DNA from: Mesorhizobium sp. STM 4661
GTDB taxonomy: Bacteria > Pseudomonadota > Alphaproteobacteria > Rhizobiales > Rhizobiaceae
Direction of reading: 5' to 3'
Length of the DNA stretch: 38,926 nucleotides
Assembly: GCF_000359125.1 (NCBI RefSeq)
Contig: NZ_CAAF010000083.1
Coordinates: 1-38,926 of the forward strand
This document shows positions 1 to 8,843 of this stretch, one piece after another. The notes below the pieces were generated by a model, which saw only the letters and a program-made list of their open reading frames with translations, did not search any database and had not been told where the DNA came from. Made by a program: the position numbers and the translations under genes. Position 1 is the stretch's first letter. Each line of letters begins with the position of its first letter.

Positions 1-51
1 CCTGCCGCGCCGGCGCCTGCCGCCCCTGCGGCGCCCGCCCCGGCCCAATGA
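1..51 (+). CDS. C-terminal end of an unidentified protein (partial)
   Basis: The window opens inside a reading frame whose last 16 codons encode only Pro and Ala plus a final Gln, ending in TGA at 49-51. A Pro/Ala-rich tail like this is common at the C-terminus of alphaproteobacterial envelope or cytoplasmic proteins with a flexible linker. The family cannot be told from so little. A hairpin terminator follows 25 bases later, which supports this being a genuine gene end. Confidence 0.55.
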   Translation, partial: PAAPAPAAPAAPAPAQ

Positions 52-75
52 CGGAATTGTAATGAGCATATCCAT

Positions 76-104
76 AGAAAAGCCGGGTTCTGCCCGGCTT
101 TTCT
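76..104 (+). terminator. Rho-independent-type terminator hairpin
   Basis: A perfect 12-bp inverted repeat (agaaaagccggg / cccggcttttct) encloses a 5-base loop. The GC-rich core is flanked by an A-run on the left and a T-run on the right, so it could end transcription from the upstream gene and would also read as a terminator on the opposite strand. It separates the partial upstream gene from the yej-type operon. Confidence 0.8.
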
Positions 105-209
105 GTTGGGAAAACCGCATATGCGGCGACAAAGCCGGCCCGCGGCGGTTTTCACGGGCGTCAAATGATCTAGATTGCCCGAGGATGCGCAGCGCGAAGA
201 GGAGAACGC

Positions 210-2087
210 ATGACGGTTGGCCGAACGCTTCTGAGGTCGTTGCTGGCAGCGGTCCTTCTGACCGCCGGATTGCAGGCGGCCCGTGCGGACGTATGGCGCA
301 CCACCTCGTCGCTGATCGGCAAGTCCAAATATGGCGACAATTTCCAGCACTACGACTATGTCAACCCGGACGCACCGAAGGGCGGCACGCTGAATTCGGT
401 GGTGCTTGGCACTTTCGACAGCCTCAATCCCTATATCGTCCAGGGTTCGCCGGCCGCCGGTCTCCTCCCGTTCGGAGGCGGCCTGCTCTACGACACGCTG
501 ATGGAGCAGGCGACGGACGAGGGCAGCACCAGCCATCCGCTGATCGCCGACGCCTACAAATATCCGGCTGACTATTCCTCCGCGACCTACCGTCTCGACC
601 CACGTGCGAAATGGCACGATGGCCAGCCAATCACGGTTGACGATGTGATCTGGTCGTTCCAGGTGCTGAAAGCCAACAGCCCGCAATACAGCCGCTATTT
701 CGAGAACGTAACCGATGCTGTGGCTGTCTCCGACCGCGAGGTCGAATTCCGTTTCAACCAGAAGGGCAACCGTGAACTGCCGCAAATTCTCGGCGATCTC
801 GCCGTGCTGCCGAAACACTGGTGGGAAGGCACCGACGCCAACGGCAAGAAGCGCGACATCACCCGGCCGACACTGGAGCCGCCGCTCGGCTCCGCCGCCT
901 ATAAGATCGCCAGTTTCAAGCCAGGGTCGGAAATCATCTGGCAGCGCGTGCCCGATTATTGGGCCGCCAAGCTGCCGGTGAAGATCGGCCGCGAGAATTT
1001 CGACACCCAGCGCTTCACCTATATCCTTGACGACAACGCCGCCTGGCAGGCTTTCACCAAGGGTGGACTTGACGACATCAAGCCGGAAAACAGTTCAAAG
1101 CGCTGGAAGACATTCTATGATTTCCCAGCGATCAAAGCCGGCAATGTGATCAAAAAGGAATTCAAGACAACCTCGCCTGAGCCGATGCAGGCTTTCATGC
1201 TCAACCAAAGGCGACCGCTTTTCCAGGATCGCCTCATTCGGGCTGCGTTAACGTACCCCTTCGACTTCGAGACGATGAACCGCACACTGTTTTACGGTTT
1301 CAACACCCGAACCAGCAGCTATTTCCAGGGCACGGAACTGGCCTCGAGCGGACTGCCACAAGGCAAGGAGTTGGAAATCCTCGAAAAGTTTCGCGACAAA
1401 CTGCCTCCCGAACTCTTCACCCAGGAATTCAAGCTTCCGGTCTATGATTCCCCGCAGGCGGAACGGAAGTATCTAAAGCAGGCGGTCGACCTCTTTGCCC
1501 AGGCGGGCTGGGTTATCAAGGGCGGCAAGATGGTCAACGCAGAGACCGGCCAGCCATTCAAATTCGAGATCCTCGGATGGAACGATACAGACCAGGTCAT
1601 CTCCAGCCCCTATATCGCCAATCTGCGCAAGATCGGCGTCGACGCCACTTTGCGGATCATCGACCAGACCCAGTACATCAACCGCGTCAACAATTTCGAC
1701 TATGACGTCATTATAGGGCAGCTTGGCCAGTCGGATTCGCCGGGCAACGAGCAGCGCGACTTCTGGAGCTCGAAGGCAGCGGACAAGCCTGGTTCACGCA
1801 ACTATTCCGGCATCAAGAATCCGGTGGTCGATGCGCTCGTCGACCGCATCATCTTCGCCACAGACCGTGAAGATCTCGTCGCCGGCACCCACGCTCTCGA
1901 TCGGGTGCTGCTGTGGAACTACTATGTCGTGCCGCAATACTACCGGGCCGTGGTGTGGCTCGCCTATTGGAACAAGTTCGGCATTCCAGAAAAGCAACCC
2001 ACCTACAGCGGTGTTGACCAGAACTCCTGGTGGATCGATCCCGACAAGGAAAAGGCGCTGACCGCCAAATACAAGGGCGGCAATTGA
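210..2087 (+). CDS. yejA: ABC transporter substrate-binding protein, family 5 (YejA-like)
   Basis: A 625-residue periplasmic solute-binding protein that would capture a peptide-like ligand for the YejBEF transporter. The N-terminus is a Sec-type signal peptide with a basic start, a Leu/Ala-rich core and a probable cleavage after ARA near residue 26. The mature protein carries YejA-style hallmarks, including HYDYVNPDAPKGG near residues 48-60 and a WHDGQPITVDDVIWS segment typical of family-5 binding proteins. Length fits the YejA branch (about 600 residues). ATG 210 is preceded by a GAGGAG ribosome site. It is the first gene of the operon and its TGA shares one base with the ATG of the next gene, which encodes a second protein of the same family. 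The substrate is not visible in the sequence; E. coli Yej handles peptides such as microcin C. Confidence 0.9.
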   Translation: MTVGRTLLRSLLAAVLLTAGLQAARADVWRTTSSLIGKSKYGDNFQHYDYVNPDAPKGGTLNSVVLGTFDSLNPYIVQGSPAAGLLPFGGGLLYDTLMEQATDEGSTSHPLIADAYKYPADYSSATYRLDPRAKWHDGQPITVDDVIWSFQVLKANSPQYSRYFENVTDAVAVSDREVEFRFNQKGNRELPQILGDLAVLPKHWWEGTDANGKKRDITRPTLEPPLGSAAYKIASFKPGSEIIWQRVPDYWAAKLPVKIGRENFDTQRFTYILDDNAAWQAFTKGGLDDIKPENSSKRWKTFYDFPAIKAGNVIKKEFKTTSPEPMQAFMLNQRRPLFQDRLIRAALTYPFDFETMNRTLFYGFNTRTSSYFQGTELASSGLPQGKELEILEKFRDKLPPELFTQEFKLPVYDSPQAERKYLKQAVDLFAQAGWVIKGGKMVNAETGQPFKFEILGWNDTDQVISSPYIANLRKIGVDATLRIIDQTQYINRVNNFDYDVIIGQLGQSDSPGNEQRDFWSSKAADKPGSRNYSGIKNPVVDALVDRIIFATDREDLVAGTHALDRVLLWNYYVVPQYYRAVVWLAYWNKFGIPEKQPTYSGVDQNSWWIDPDKEKALTAKYKGGN

Positions 2088-3955
2088 TGGCGACGCTGCC
2101 CCGTCGCGACTTCCTCGCACTCGGCACAGCGGCCGCCGCAGCAGCCCTGCTGCCCGGCCGGGCCTTCGCCACCATCCCGACCGACGTGAAACTGCACGGC
2201 CTGTCGGCCTTCGGCGATCTCAGATATGCTGCGGATTTCAAGCATTTCGACTATGTCAATCCGGACGCCCCCAAGGGCGGCCAGATGAATTTCGCACCGC
2301 CCAATGCTACCTTGAATCAGAGCTTCCTGACCTTCAACACATTGAATTCCCTGGTGTTGAAGGGAGATTCACCGCCGCGCACCGAACTCTGCTTCGATTC
2401 GCTGATGACAAGCGCACTTGACGAGCCTGATGCGGTCTACGGCCTGCTTGCCGAGTCCGTTACGCTGTCGCAGGACCGCAACGGCTTTCGCTTCAGCCTG
2501 AGGCCGCAAGCGCGCTTCAACGACGGCTCGCCACTGACCGCCGAAGACATTGTTTTTGCGTTGAAGCTCTACAAGGACAAGGGCCATCCTAACCTTTCCA
2601 AGGCGTTGCGGCATATGACGGAAGCGGTCGCGGTCGATCCCGCCACAGTCAACCTCACCTTTAACGGCGAACAGTCCGCGCAGAATATCCTCTCGGTCGT
2701 CGCAATGCCGATCGTGTCCAAGGCCTTTTATGCGGCCAACGAGTTCGATGCCTCGACGATGAAACCGCCGCTCGGTTCCGGACCATACAAAATCGGGCGG
2801 GTGACAGCTGGACAGACGGTCGAATATGAACGCGTCGCCGACTATTGGGGCAGCGATCTCGCCGTAAACCGCGGCCTTTACAACTTCGACCGCATCCGTA
2901 TCGACTTCTATCTTGATCGCCAGGCAGCGTTTGAAGCCTTCAAGAAAGGCGACACGCATTTTCGCGAGGAATTTACCTCGCGGGTATGGGCGACCGGCTA
3001 TGACTTTCCGGCGCTGAGGGACGGCAAGGTCGTCAAACGGGAATTTCCCGGCGAGAAATCGCCATCCATGCAGGCTGTCGCGCTGAACCAGCGCCGTGCG
3101 CAATTCCGCGATGTGCGGGTGCGGCGGGCGATCGCCAGTTGCTTCGATTTCGAATGGATCAAGCGGGTTCTGTTTTTCGGCTCCTACGAGCGCTCGCAAT
3201 CGAACTTCGAACGATCGGACTACAAGGCCGAAGGCCTGCCCTCACCCGGGGAGTTGGCCCTGCTCGAGCCGTTTCGAGCCGAACTGCCTCCAGAAACTTT
3301 CGGCGAACCGGTGATGCAACCTGTCTCCGACGGGTCTGGCCACGACCGTAAGCTGCTGGGCGCGGCTTCGAAACTGCTCGCCGAGGCCGGCTGGAAGCGG
3401 GCGGGCAATTTCGTCGTCAATGAAAAGGGCGAACGGCTGCAGGTGGAAATGCTGGCCGAGGACGATGGGCTCGTTCGCATTTTCACCCCATGGGCCGAAA
3501 ATATGAAGGTGATTGGGATCGACGCTTCGATCCGGCAGGTCGATTCGACACAATATGAACGACGACAGAGCGATTTCGACTTCGACTTCAACATGCTCGC
3601 ATGGTCGATCGGGGCGACGCCCACCGCCGACGGCCTGGAGATACTCTATGACTCCCGGATGGCGAATACGCCGGGCCAGCGCAACTATCCCGGCACGGAG
3701 AGCCGAGCCATCGATGCGCTGATCGAGGCAGCCGGCAAGGCGAACAGCCGGATCGAACTCGTCACGGCGCTCAGGGCGCTCGACCGGGTCTTGCGCGCGC
3801 GGCTAGACTGGATTCCAACATACTATCTCGCGAATCACCGCGTCGCCTATTGGGACATGTTCGACTTTCCCGAGCAGAAACCCGATTTCGGCTTTCCGGT
3901 CGAAACGCTGTGGTGGTTCGACAAGGGCAAGGCGGCAAAAATTGGCAAAGCCTGA
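2087..3955 (+). CDS. Second ABC substrate-binding protein, family 5 (YejA paralogue, Tat leader)
   Basis: A 622-residue paralogue of the preceding protein: both contain the same FDYVNPDAPKGG block and the same RxYPG/NY blocks near the C-terminus. The start at 2087 gives a leader with a twin-arginine motif (PRRDFLALG, residues 5-13), an Ala-rich core and a likely AFA cleavage near residue 28. A further in-frame upstream start exists at 2030 but would overlap the first gene by 58 bases and spoil the leader. The TGATG junction implies translational coupling. Two adjacent binding proteins serving one permease pair suggest a widened ligand range; the Tat leader suggests cytoplasmic folding before export. 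Function beyond this is inferred. Confidence 0.9.
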   Translation: MATLPRRDFLALGTAAAAAALLPGRAFATIPTDVKLHGLSAFGDLRYAADFKHFDYVNPDAPKGGQMNFAPPNATLNQSFLTFNTLNSLVLKGDSPPRTELCFDSLMTSALDEPDAVYGLLAESVTLSQDRNGFRFSLRPQARFNDGSPLTAEDIVFALKLYKDKGHPNLSKALRHMTEAVAVDPATVNLTFNGEQSAQNILSVVAMPIVSKAFYAANEFDASTMKPPLGSGPYKIGRVTAGQTVEYERVADYWGSDLAVNRGLYNFDRIRIDFYLDRQAAFEAFKKGDTHFREEFTSRVWATGYDFPALRDGKVVKREFPGEKSPSMQAVALNQRRAQFRDVRVRRAIASCFDFEWIKRVLFFGSYERSQSNFERSDYKAEGLPSPGELALLEPFRAELPPETFGEPVMQPVSDGSGHDRKLLGAASKLLAEAGWKRAGNFVVNEKGERLQVEMLAEDDGLVRIFTPWAENMKVIGIDASIRQVDSTQYERRQSDFDFDFNMLAWSIGATPTADGLEILYDSRMANTPGQRNYPGTESRAIDALIEAAGKANSRIELVTALRALDRVLRARLDWIPTYYLANHRVAYWDMFDFPEQKPDFGFPVETLWWFDKGKAAKIGKA

Positions 3956-3985
3956 GATTGTGGCTCGAACAGGACAGAGAGCCTG

Positions 3986-5083
3986 ATGGGCGCCTATATA
4001 CTGCGCCGCATCCTGCTGATGATCCCGACTCTGTTCGGCATCATGGCGATATCCTTCGCCGTCATCCAGTTTGCGCCGGGCGGACCGGTGGAGCAGGTCA
4101 TTGCCAGGCTGACCAACCAGGGCGGCAACGATCGCCTGGGCGGCGGCGGTGGCGGGGACACAGGCGGCAGCAATTTCGATGTCGCCGGCGACATCGGCTC
4201 GAAATATCGCGGCGCGCAAGGGCTTGATCCGGAATTCATCGCCAAGCTGGAAAAGCAGTTCGGCTTCGACAAGCCGCCGCTTGAGCGCTTCGGCATGATG
4301 CTGTGGAACTATATCAGGTTCGATTTCGGCGACAGCTATTTCCGTGACATTTCGGTGCTCGACCTGATCCTCGAAAAGATGCCGGTGTCGATCTCGATCG
4401 GGTTGTGGATCACGCTTCTGTCCTACCTGATCTCGATCCCGCTCGGCATCCGCAAGGCGATCAAGGACGGCTCGGCGTTCGATGTGTGGACCAGCGGCGT
4501 CGTCATCGTCGGCTATGCCATTCCCGGCTTCCTGTTCGCCATCCTGTTGATGGTGCTGTTTGCCGGCGGATCGTTCTACGACTGGTTTCCGCTGCGCGGC
4601 ATAACGTCCGACAATTGGGACCAACTGTCGTGGCCGGCGCGGATCGTCGATTATTTCTGGCACATGGCCCTGCCGCTGACGGCGCTGGTGCTGTCGGCCT
4701 TCGCCACGACGACGCTGCTCACCAAGAATTCGTTCCTCGAGGAGATCCGCAAGCAATATGTGGTGACCGCCCGCGCCAAGGGCCTGTCGGAACGGCAGGT
4801 GCTCTATGGCCATGTCTTCCGCAACGCCATGCTGATCGTCATCGCCGGCTTTCCCGGCGCCTTCATCTCGGCCTTCTTCACCGGTTCGCTGCTGATCGAG
4901 AACATCTTTTCGCTGGACGGTCTTGGCCTGCTCGGCTTCAACTCGGTGCTGCAGCGCGATTATCCGGTGGTCTTCGCCAATCTCTACATCTTTTCGCTGC
5001 TCGGCCTGTTCGTCGGCCTGCTCTCCGACCTGATGTACACCTGGGTCGACCCGCGCATCGACTTCGAGCGGAGAGACATCTGA
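3986..5083 (+). CDS. yejB: ABC transporter permease YejB
   Basis: A 365-residue inner-membrane permease of the DppB/OppB class. The N-terminus (MGAYILRRILLMIPTLFGI) is the typical first helix of these proteins. About six hydrophobic segments follow, and the EAA-type cytoplasmic loop that contacts the ATPase is visible around residues 258-277 (ARAKGLSERQVLYGHVFRNA). A Gly-rich insertion near residues 43-60 (GGNDRLGGGGGGDTGGSNF) lies in the periplasmic part and is a feature of YejB-like rather than Dpp permeases. It ends in a TGATG overlap with yejE, so the two permeases that form the channel are coupled translationally. Confidence 0.93.
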   Translation: MGAYILRRILLMIPTLFGIMAISFAVIQFAPGGPVEQVIARLTNQGGNDRLGGGGGGDTGGSNFDVAGDIGSKYRGAQGLDPEFIAKLEKQFGFDKPPLERFGMMLWNYIRFDFGDSYFRDISVLDLILEKMPVSISIGLWITLLSYLISIPLGIRKAIKDGSAFDVWTSGVVIVGYAIPGFLFAILLMVLFAGGSFYDWFPLRGITSDNWDQLSWPARIVDYFWHMALPLTALVLSAFATTTLLTKNSFLEEIRKQYVVTARAKGLSERQVLYGHVFRNAMLIVIAGFPGAFISAFFTGSLLIENIFSLDGLGLLGFNSVLQRDYPVVFANLYIFSLLGLFVGLLSDLMYTWVDPRIDFERRDI

Positions 5084-6222
5084 TGGCGGAAGCCGCCGCC
5101 GAAACGGCGCCGGATCGGATCGCCCGGCCCCGGATGTCGCCGCTCAACCAGCGCCGCTGGCAGAATTTCAAAGCCAACCGGCGCGGCTACTGGTCGCTGT
5201 GGATATTCCTCGTGCTTTTCGTGTTGTCGCTGGTTTCCGAATTGATCGCCAACGACAGGCCAATCATCGTCTCCTACAAGGGCGAGATCCTGTTTCCGGT
5301 GCTGGTGGCCTACCCCGAGGAAAAGTTCGGCGGCTTCTACGCGATCACCGATTATCGCGACCCCGTCATCCAGGACGAGATCAATGCCCAAGGCTGGATG
5401 ATCTGGCCGCCGATCCGCTACTCCTACCAGACCGTCAACAACGCCATTCCCGAGGCAGCGCCCACCAAGCCGTCCTGGCTCTATGACAAGAAGACCCTTT
5501 GCAACCAGTATCCGCAAGGTGCGGCCGATCCCAATTGCATCGTCGGCAACTGGAACTGGCTGGGCACCGACGACCAGGCGCGCGACGTGCTGGCGCGCGT
5601 CATCTACGGCTTCAGGGTCTCGGTGCTGTTCGGCCTGATCCTCACCGCCGGCTCGGCGCTGATCGGCGTGACGGCCGGCGCATTGCAAGGGTATTTCGGC
5701 GGCTGGACCGATCTTCTGTTCCAGCGCTTCATCGAGATCTGGTCGGCGATCCCGGTGCTCTATCTCCTGCTGATCGTCGCCGCCATCCTGCCGCCCGGCT
5801 TCTTCATCCTGCTCGGGCTGATGCTGCTGTTCTCCTGGGTGGCGCTGGTTGGCGTGGTGCGGGCCGAATTCCTGCGCGCCCGCAATTTCGAATATGTCAA
5901 CGCGGCGCGCGCGCTCGGCGTGCCCAACCGCACCATCATGTTCCGGCATCTCTTGCCCAATGCCATGGTGGCGACGCTGACCTTCCTGCCCTTCCTGCTC
6001 AGTGGCTCGATCTCGATGCTGACCTCGCTCGATTACCTTGGCTTCGGCCTGCCGCCCGGTTCCGCCTCGCTCGGCGAACTCCTGAAGCAGGCCCAGCGCA
6101 ACCTCAACGCGCCATGGCTCGGCATTTCCGGCTTCGTCGTCATCTCGCTGATGCTGTCGCTGCTGGTCTTCGTCGGCGAGGCGACCCGCGACGCCTTCGA
6201 TCCGCGCAAGACGTTCCGATGA
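5083..6222 (+). CDS. yejE: ABC transporter permease YejE
   Basis: A 379-residue inner-membrane permease of the DppC/OppC class, partner of YejB. The start at 5083 overlaps the yejB stop by one base; the frame is open further upstream but that part is a shadow of yejB. The YejE signature is a long periplasmic insertion between helix 1 and the core (roughly residues 55-165, with YPEEKFGGFYAITDYRDPV and GTDDQARDVLARVIYGFR). The ATPase-contact loop is at about residues 268-290 (NAARALGVPNRTIMFRHLLP). In the usual operon yejF follows directly; here a toxin-antitoxin cassette intervenes. Confidence 0.93.
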   Translation: MAEAAAETAPDRIARPRMSPLNQRRWQNFKANRRGYWSLWIFLVLFVLSLVSELIANDRPIIVSYKGEILFPVLVAYPEEKFGGFYAITDYRDPVIQDEINAQGWMIWPPIRYSYQTVNNAIPEAAPTKPSWLYDKKTLCNQYPQGAADPNCIVGNWNWLGTDDQARDVLARVIYGFRVSVLFGLILTAGSALIGVTAGALQGYFGGWTDLLFQRFIEIWSAIPVLYLLLIVAAILPPGFFILLGLMLLFSWVALVGVVRAEFLRARNFEYVNAARALGVPNRTIMFRHLLPNAMVATLTFLPFLLSGSISMLTSLDYLGFGLPPGSASLGELLKQAQRNLNAPWLGISGFVVISLMLSLLVFVGEATRDAFDPRKTFR

Positions 6223-6262
6223 GGGCGATGCAGGCCGGCATTCGGCGTGTTATATTCTCAGT

Positions 6263-6423
6263 ATGGCATTGGGATAAAAGTGAACGTATCGATCAATTGG
6301 CGAAAGAACTGGCGGCTATGACCGGGGAAACATTAGGTGGTAGTCATCAGCCGATCGCTGGAGGGCAGGTTGGCCGAAATCGAGCGAACTCGCAGCCAAG
6401 ACTATGAGTCAGTAACCGTATAG
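6263..6423 (+). pseudogene. Remnant of a VapB-type (PSK/Rv0623-like) antitoxin gene
   Basis: This stretch between yejE and the intact antitoxin has no complete gene but decays from one. After ATG GCA TTG at 6263 a shift of frame gives KSERIDQLAKELAAMTGETL. A second shift then gives VVISRSLEGRLAEIERTRSQ, ending at TAG 6421-6423. Together these read like the start of Rv0623-type VapB antitoxins, which run MALxIK..xDRLARELAxLTGETLTEAV..ALEERLAR. Two frameshifts and the short C-terminus make it non-functional as a single protein. Recognition is by eye. A homology search with the two frames joined would settle it. Confidence 0.5.
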
Positions 6424-6455
6424 TTCGTCTACCCCCGCGCTATGAGGACAGAGTC

Positions 6456-6689
6456 ATGAACAAGGTCATCCTTGAACATTACCCGGCATCGAAGCTCCCA
6501 GACGAATTGCGGGAAGGCATAGCTCCGGGGGCTTCGGTCAAGGTGACCGTGGAAGAGGAGGCCAACCGGCCTCTCGGCCGCAAACAATTGCTTGAACTCA
6601 TGCGGAATGCTCAGGCCAACGCGCCGGGGACAAGCCTCGATGAGGCTGTCGCGCGTGTTCGTGCCCTCCGCGATGAGTGGGAGGATTGA
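6456..6689 (+). CDS. Putative antitoxin of a PIN-domain toxin-antitoxin pair
   Basis: A 77-residue acidic protein directly upstream of a PIN-domain toxin. The N-terminal half (ASVKVTVEEE around residues 27-36) looks like a short beta-rich DNA-binding or AbrB-like segment. The C-terminal half (KQLLELMRNAQANAPGTS..EAVARVRALRDEWED) is helical and would wrap the toxin. I do not recognise a named family, and the antitoxin role rests on size, gene order and the one-base overlap (TGATG) with the toxin. A GAGGA ribosome site precedes ATG 6456. Base composition is lower in GC than yejE or yejF, in keeping with acquisition. Confidence 0.7.
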   Translation: MNKVILEHYPASKLPDELREGIAPGASVKVTVEEEANRPLGRKQLLELMRNAQANAPGTSLDEAVARVRALRDEWED

Positions 6690-7189
6690 TGGCTGCAGTC
6701 CGGCTTTACGTCGACACCAACATTTTCATCTATGCCTTTGAAAACAATGACGCGCTTGCAAAAAAACTACTTCAGGTCATTTCACTGAACGAGGGCAGAA
6801 AGCAACCTTTCCTGGCGACAAGCGAGATCGTTCTCGCAGAGTTGATGGTTGACCCCTTGAAAAAGAACAATGAACGGCTGATCGAACTCTACGACAATAT
6901 TTCGATCGGCAATGCCTTTATCTCAATTGGGACGGTAACTCGCGAGATTCTCTGGCACGCAGCGCAACTGCGTTCGGAATTTCTTTCATTAAGATTGCCA
7001 GACGCGATCCATCTTTCCACAGCGATGCACTTCGGCTGCACACAATTTCTGACTGCGGATACGAGATTGAAGGAGACCTATTCTATCGTACCAAATCGTC
7101 TCGTTCCCCCTCAAATGGCAGCCAAAATTTCGATCATACGACCGGAAATTTCTGCCTTGGATAGAGTCGTCGCGGAACTTGAGCCATGA
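6689..7189 (+). CDS. vapC: PIN-domain ribonuclease toxin (VapC-like)
   Basis: A 166-residue PIN-domain protein, predicted to be a Mg-dependent endoribonuclease neutralised by the upstream antitoxin. The acidic metal-binding residues are visible: D9 in YVDTNIFIY, E51 in VLAELMVDP, D105 in RLPDAIHLS and D124 in FLTADTRL, in the order expected for VapC. All key positions are present, so it should be active. The start at 6689 overlaps the antitoxin stop. Its own stop overlaps the yejF start (ATGA, 7186-7189), so toxin translation would feed ribosomes onto yejF. Codon use is AT-richer than the neighbours, with AAA/AAC runs. Confidence 0.85.
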   Translation: MAAVRLYVDTNIFIYAFENNDALAKKLLQVISLNEGRKQPFLATSEIVLAELMVDPLKKNNERLIELYDNISIGNAFISIGTVTREILWHAAQLRSEFLSLRLPDAIHLSTAMHFGCTQFLTADTRLKETYSIVPNRLVPPQMAAKISIIRPEISALDRVVAELEP

Positions 7190-8814
7190 CCGCTCTTCTG
7201 CTCTCGGTCCGGGATCTGAGCGTCGCCTTCGTGCAAGAAGGGCGTCAGTCGATGGCGGTCGACCACATCTCCTTCGACATCGCCAAGGGCGAGACGGTGG
7301 CGCTGGTCGGCGAATCCGGTTCCGGCAAGTCGGTCTCGGCGCTGTCGGTGCTGAAGCTGCTGCCCTATCCGACAGCCAGCCATCCGTCGGGGCAGATCCT
7401 GTTCCAGGGCGCCGACCTGCTCGCCACCAACGAGAAGGAACTGCGCCGCGTGCGCGGCAACAACATCACCATGATCTTCCAGGAGCCGATGACCTCGCTC
7501 AATCCGCTGCACACGATCGAGCAGCAGATCGTCGAGGTGCTGAAGCTGCATCAGGGGCTGGGCGACCGCCAGGCCAAGGCGCGCACGCTGGAACTGTTGA
7601 ACGAGGTCGGCATCCGCGAGCCGCAGAAACGGCTCGACGCCTATCCGCACCAGCTTTCCGGCGGCCAGCGCCAGCGCGTCATGATCGCCATGGCGCTGGC
7701 CAACGAACCTGAGCTTCTGATCGCCGACGAGCCGACGACGGCGCTCGACGTGACCGTGCAGGCGCAGATCCTCGAACTGCTTGCGGGTCTGAAGAGCCGC
7801 AAGAACATGTCGATGCTGTTCATCACCCACGATCTCGGCATCGTCAGGAAGATCGCCGACCGGGTCTGCGTGATGACCAAGGGCAAGATCGTCGAGACCG
7901 GTCCGACCAAGGACATTTTCGCCAATCCGCAGCACGCCTACACCAGGCATTTGCTTGCCGCCGAACCGAAGGGCAAGCCGCCGGCCGCCAACGATGCCGC
8001 CAAGCCTGTGATGACGGGCAAGGACATAAAGGTCTGGTTTCCGATCAAGAAGGGTTTTTTTCGGCGCACCGTCGACAATGTGAAGGCGGTCGACGGCATC
8101 GACGTCACCGTGCGCGCCGGCCAGACGCTCGGCGTCGTCGGCGAATCCGGCTCAGGCAAGACGACGCTCGGCCTGGCGCTGGCCAGGATGATCTCGTCGA
8201 CCGGGAGCATCCAGTTCAACGGACGCGACATCAACAGGCTGACCTTCAACGACATGCGGCCGCTCAGGCGCGAGCTGCAGATCGTCTTCCAGGATCCGTT
8301 CGGCTCGCTCAGCCCGCGCATGTCGGTCTCCGAGATCATCGAGGAAGGGCTGAAGATACACGAGCCGAAACTGTCGCCCGATCAGCGCGACAAGCGCATC
8401 ATCGATGTCCTCAAGGAGGTCGGGCTCGATCCCGCCACGCGCAACCGCTATCCGCACGAATTCTCCGGCGGCCAGCGGCAGCGCGTCGCCATTGCGCGCG
8501 CCATGGTGCTCAACCCGCGCTTCGTCATGCTGGACGAACCGACCTCGGCGCTCGACATGAGCGTGCAGGCGCAGGTTGTCGACCTGCTGCGCGGCCTGCA
8601 GGCGAAGCATGATCTCGCCTATCTGTTCATCAGCCACGATCTGAAGGTGATCCGAGCGCTTGCCAATGACGTCATCGTCATGCGCAATGGCAGGATCGTC
8701 GAGGCCGGCCCTTCCGAGCAGATTTTTGGAAACCCGCAAACCGACTATACTCGGGCGCTGATTTCTGCCGCCTTCAAGATCGAGACGGCGCCGGTCGGCA
8801 TCGTCAGCGAGTAG
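7186..8814 (+). CDS. yejF: ABC transporter ATP-binding protein YejF (two ATPase domains)
   Basis: A 542-residue fused double ATPase that powers the YejBE permease. Domain 1 (about residues 1-265) has Walker A GESGSGKS, signature LSGGQRQR and Walker B LLIADEPTTALD. Domain 2 (about 280-535) has Walker A GESGSGKT, signature FSGGQRQR and Walker B FVMLDEPTSALD. Both sets are intact. The fusion of OppD-like and OppF-like halves is the standard YejF design. In this genome it is cut off from yejE by about 960 bases holding the toxin-antitoxin cassette, and its ATG lies inside the toxin stop codon. It therefore has no independent start region of its own. No terminator is seen between it and the next gene. 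Confidence 0.95.
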   Translation: MTALLLSVRDLSVAFVQEGRQSMAVDHISFDIAKGETVALVGESGSGKSVSALSVLKLLPYPTASHPSGQILFQGADLLATNEKELRRVRGNNITMIFQEPMTSLNPLHTIEQQIVEVLKLHQGLGDRQAKARTLELLNEVGIREPQKRLDAYPHQLSGGQRQRVMIAMALANEPELLIADEPTTALDVTVQAQILELLAGLKSRKNMSMLFITHDLGIVRKIADRVCVMTKGKIVETGPTKDIFANPQHAYTRHLLAAEPKGKPPAANDAAKPVMTGKDIKVWFPIKKGFFRRTVDNVKAVDGIDVTVRAGQTLGVVGESGSGKTTLGLALARMISSTGSIQFNGRDINRLTFNDMRPLRRELQIVFQDPFGSLSPRMSVSEIIEEGLKIHEPKLSPDQRDKRIIDVLKEVGLDPATRNRYPHEFSGGQRQRVAIARAMVLNPRFVMLDEPTSALDMSVQAQVVDLLRGLQAKHDLAYLFISHDLKVIRALANDVIVMRNGRIVEAGPSEQIFGNPQTDYTRALISAAFKIETAPVGIVSE

Positions 8815-8843
8815 GCTGCAAAATAGGGAAAAAGAAACCGCAA

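Noticed and set aside
110..209. A sigma-70 promoter before the first binding-protein gene
   Set aside because: A TTTTCA/TAGATT pair with 16-base spacing can be drawn, but it matches the consensus poorly and has no further support.
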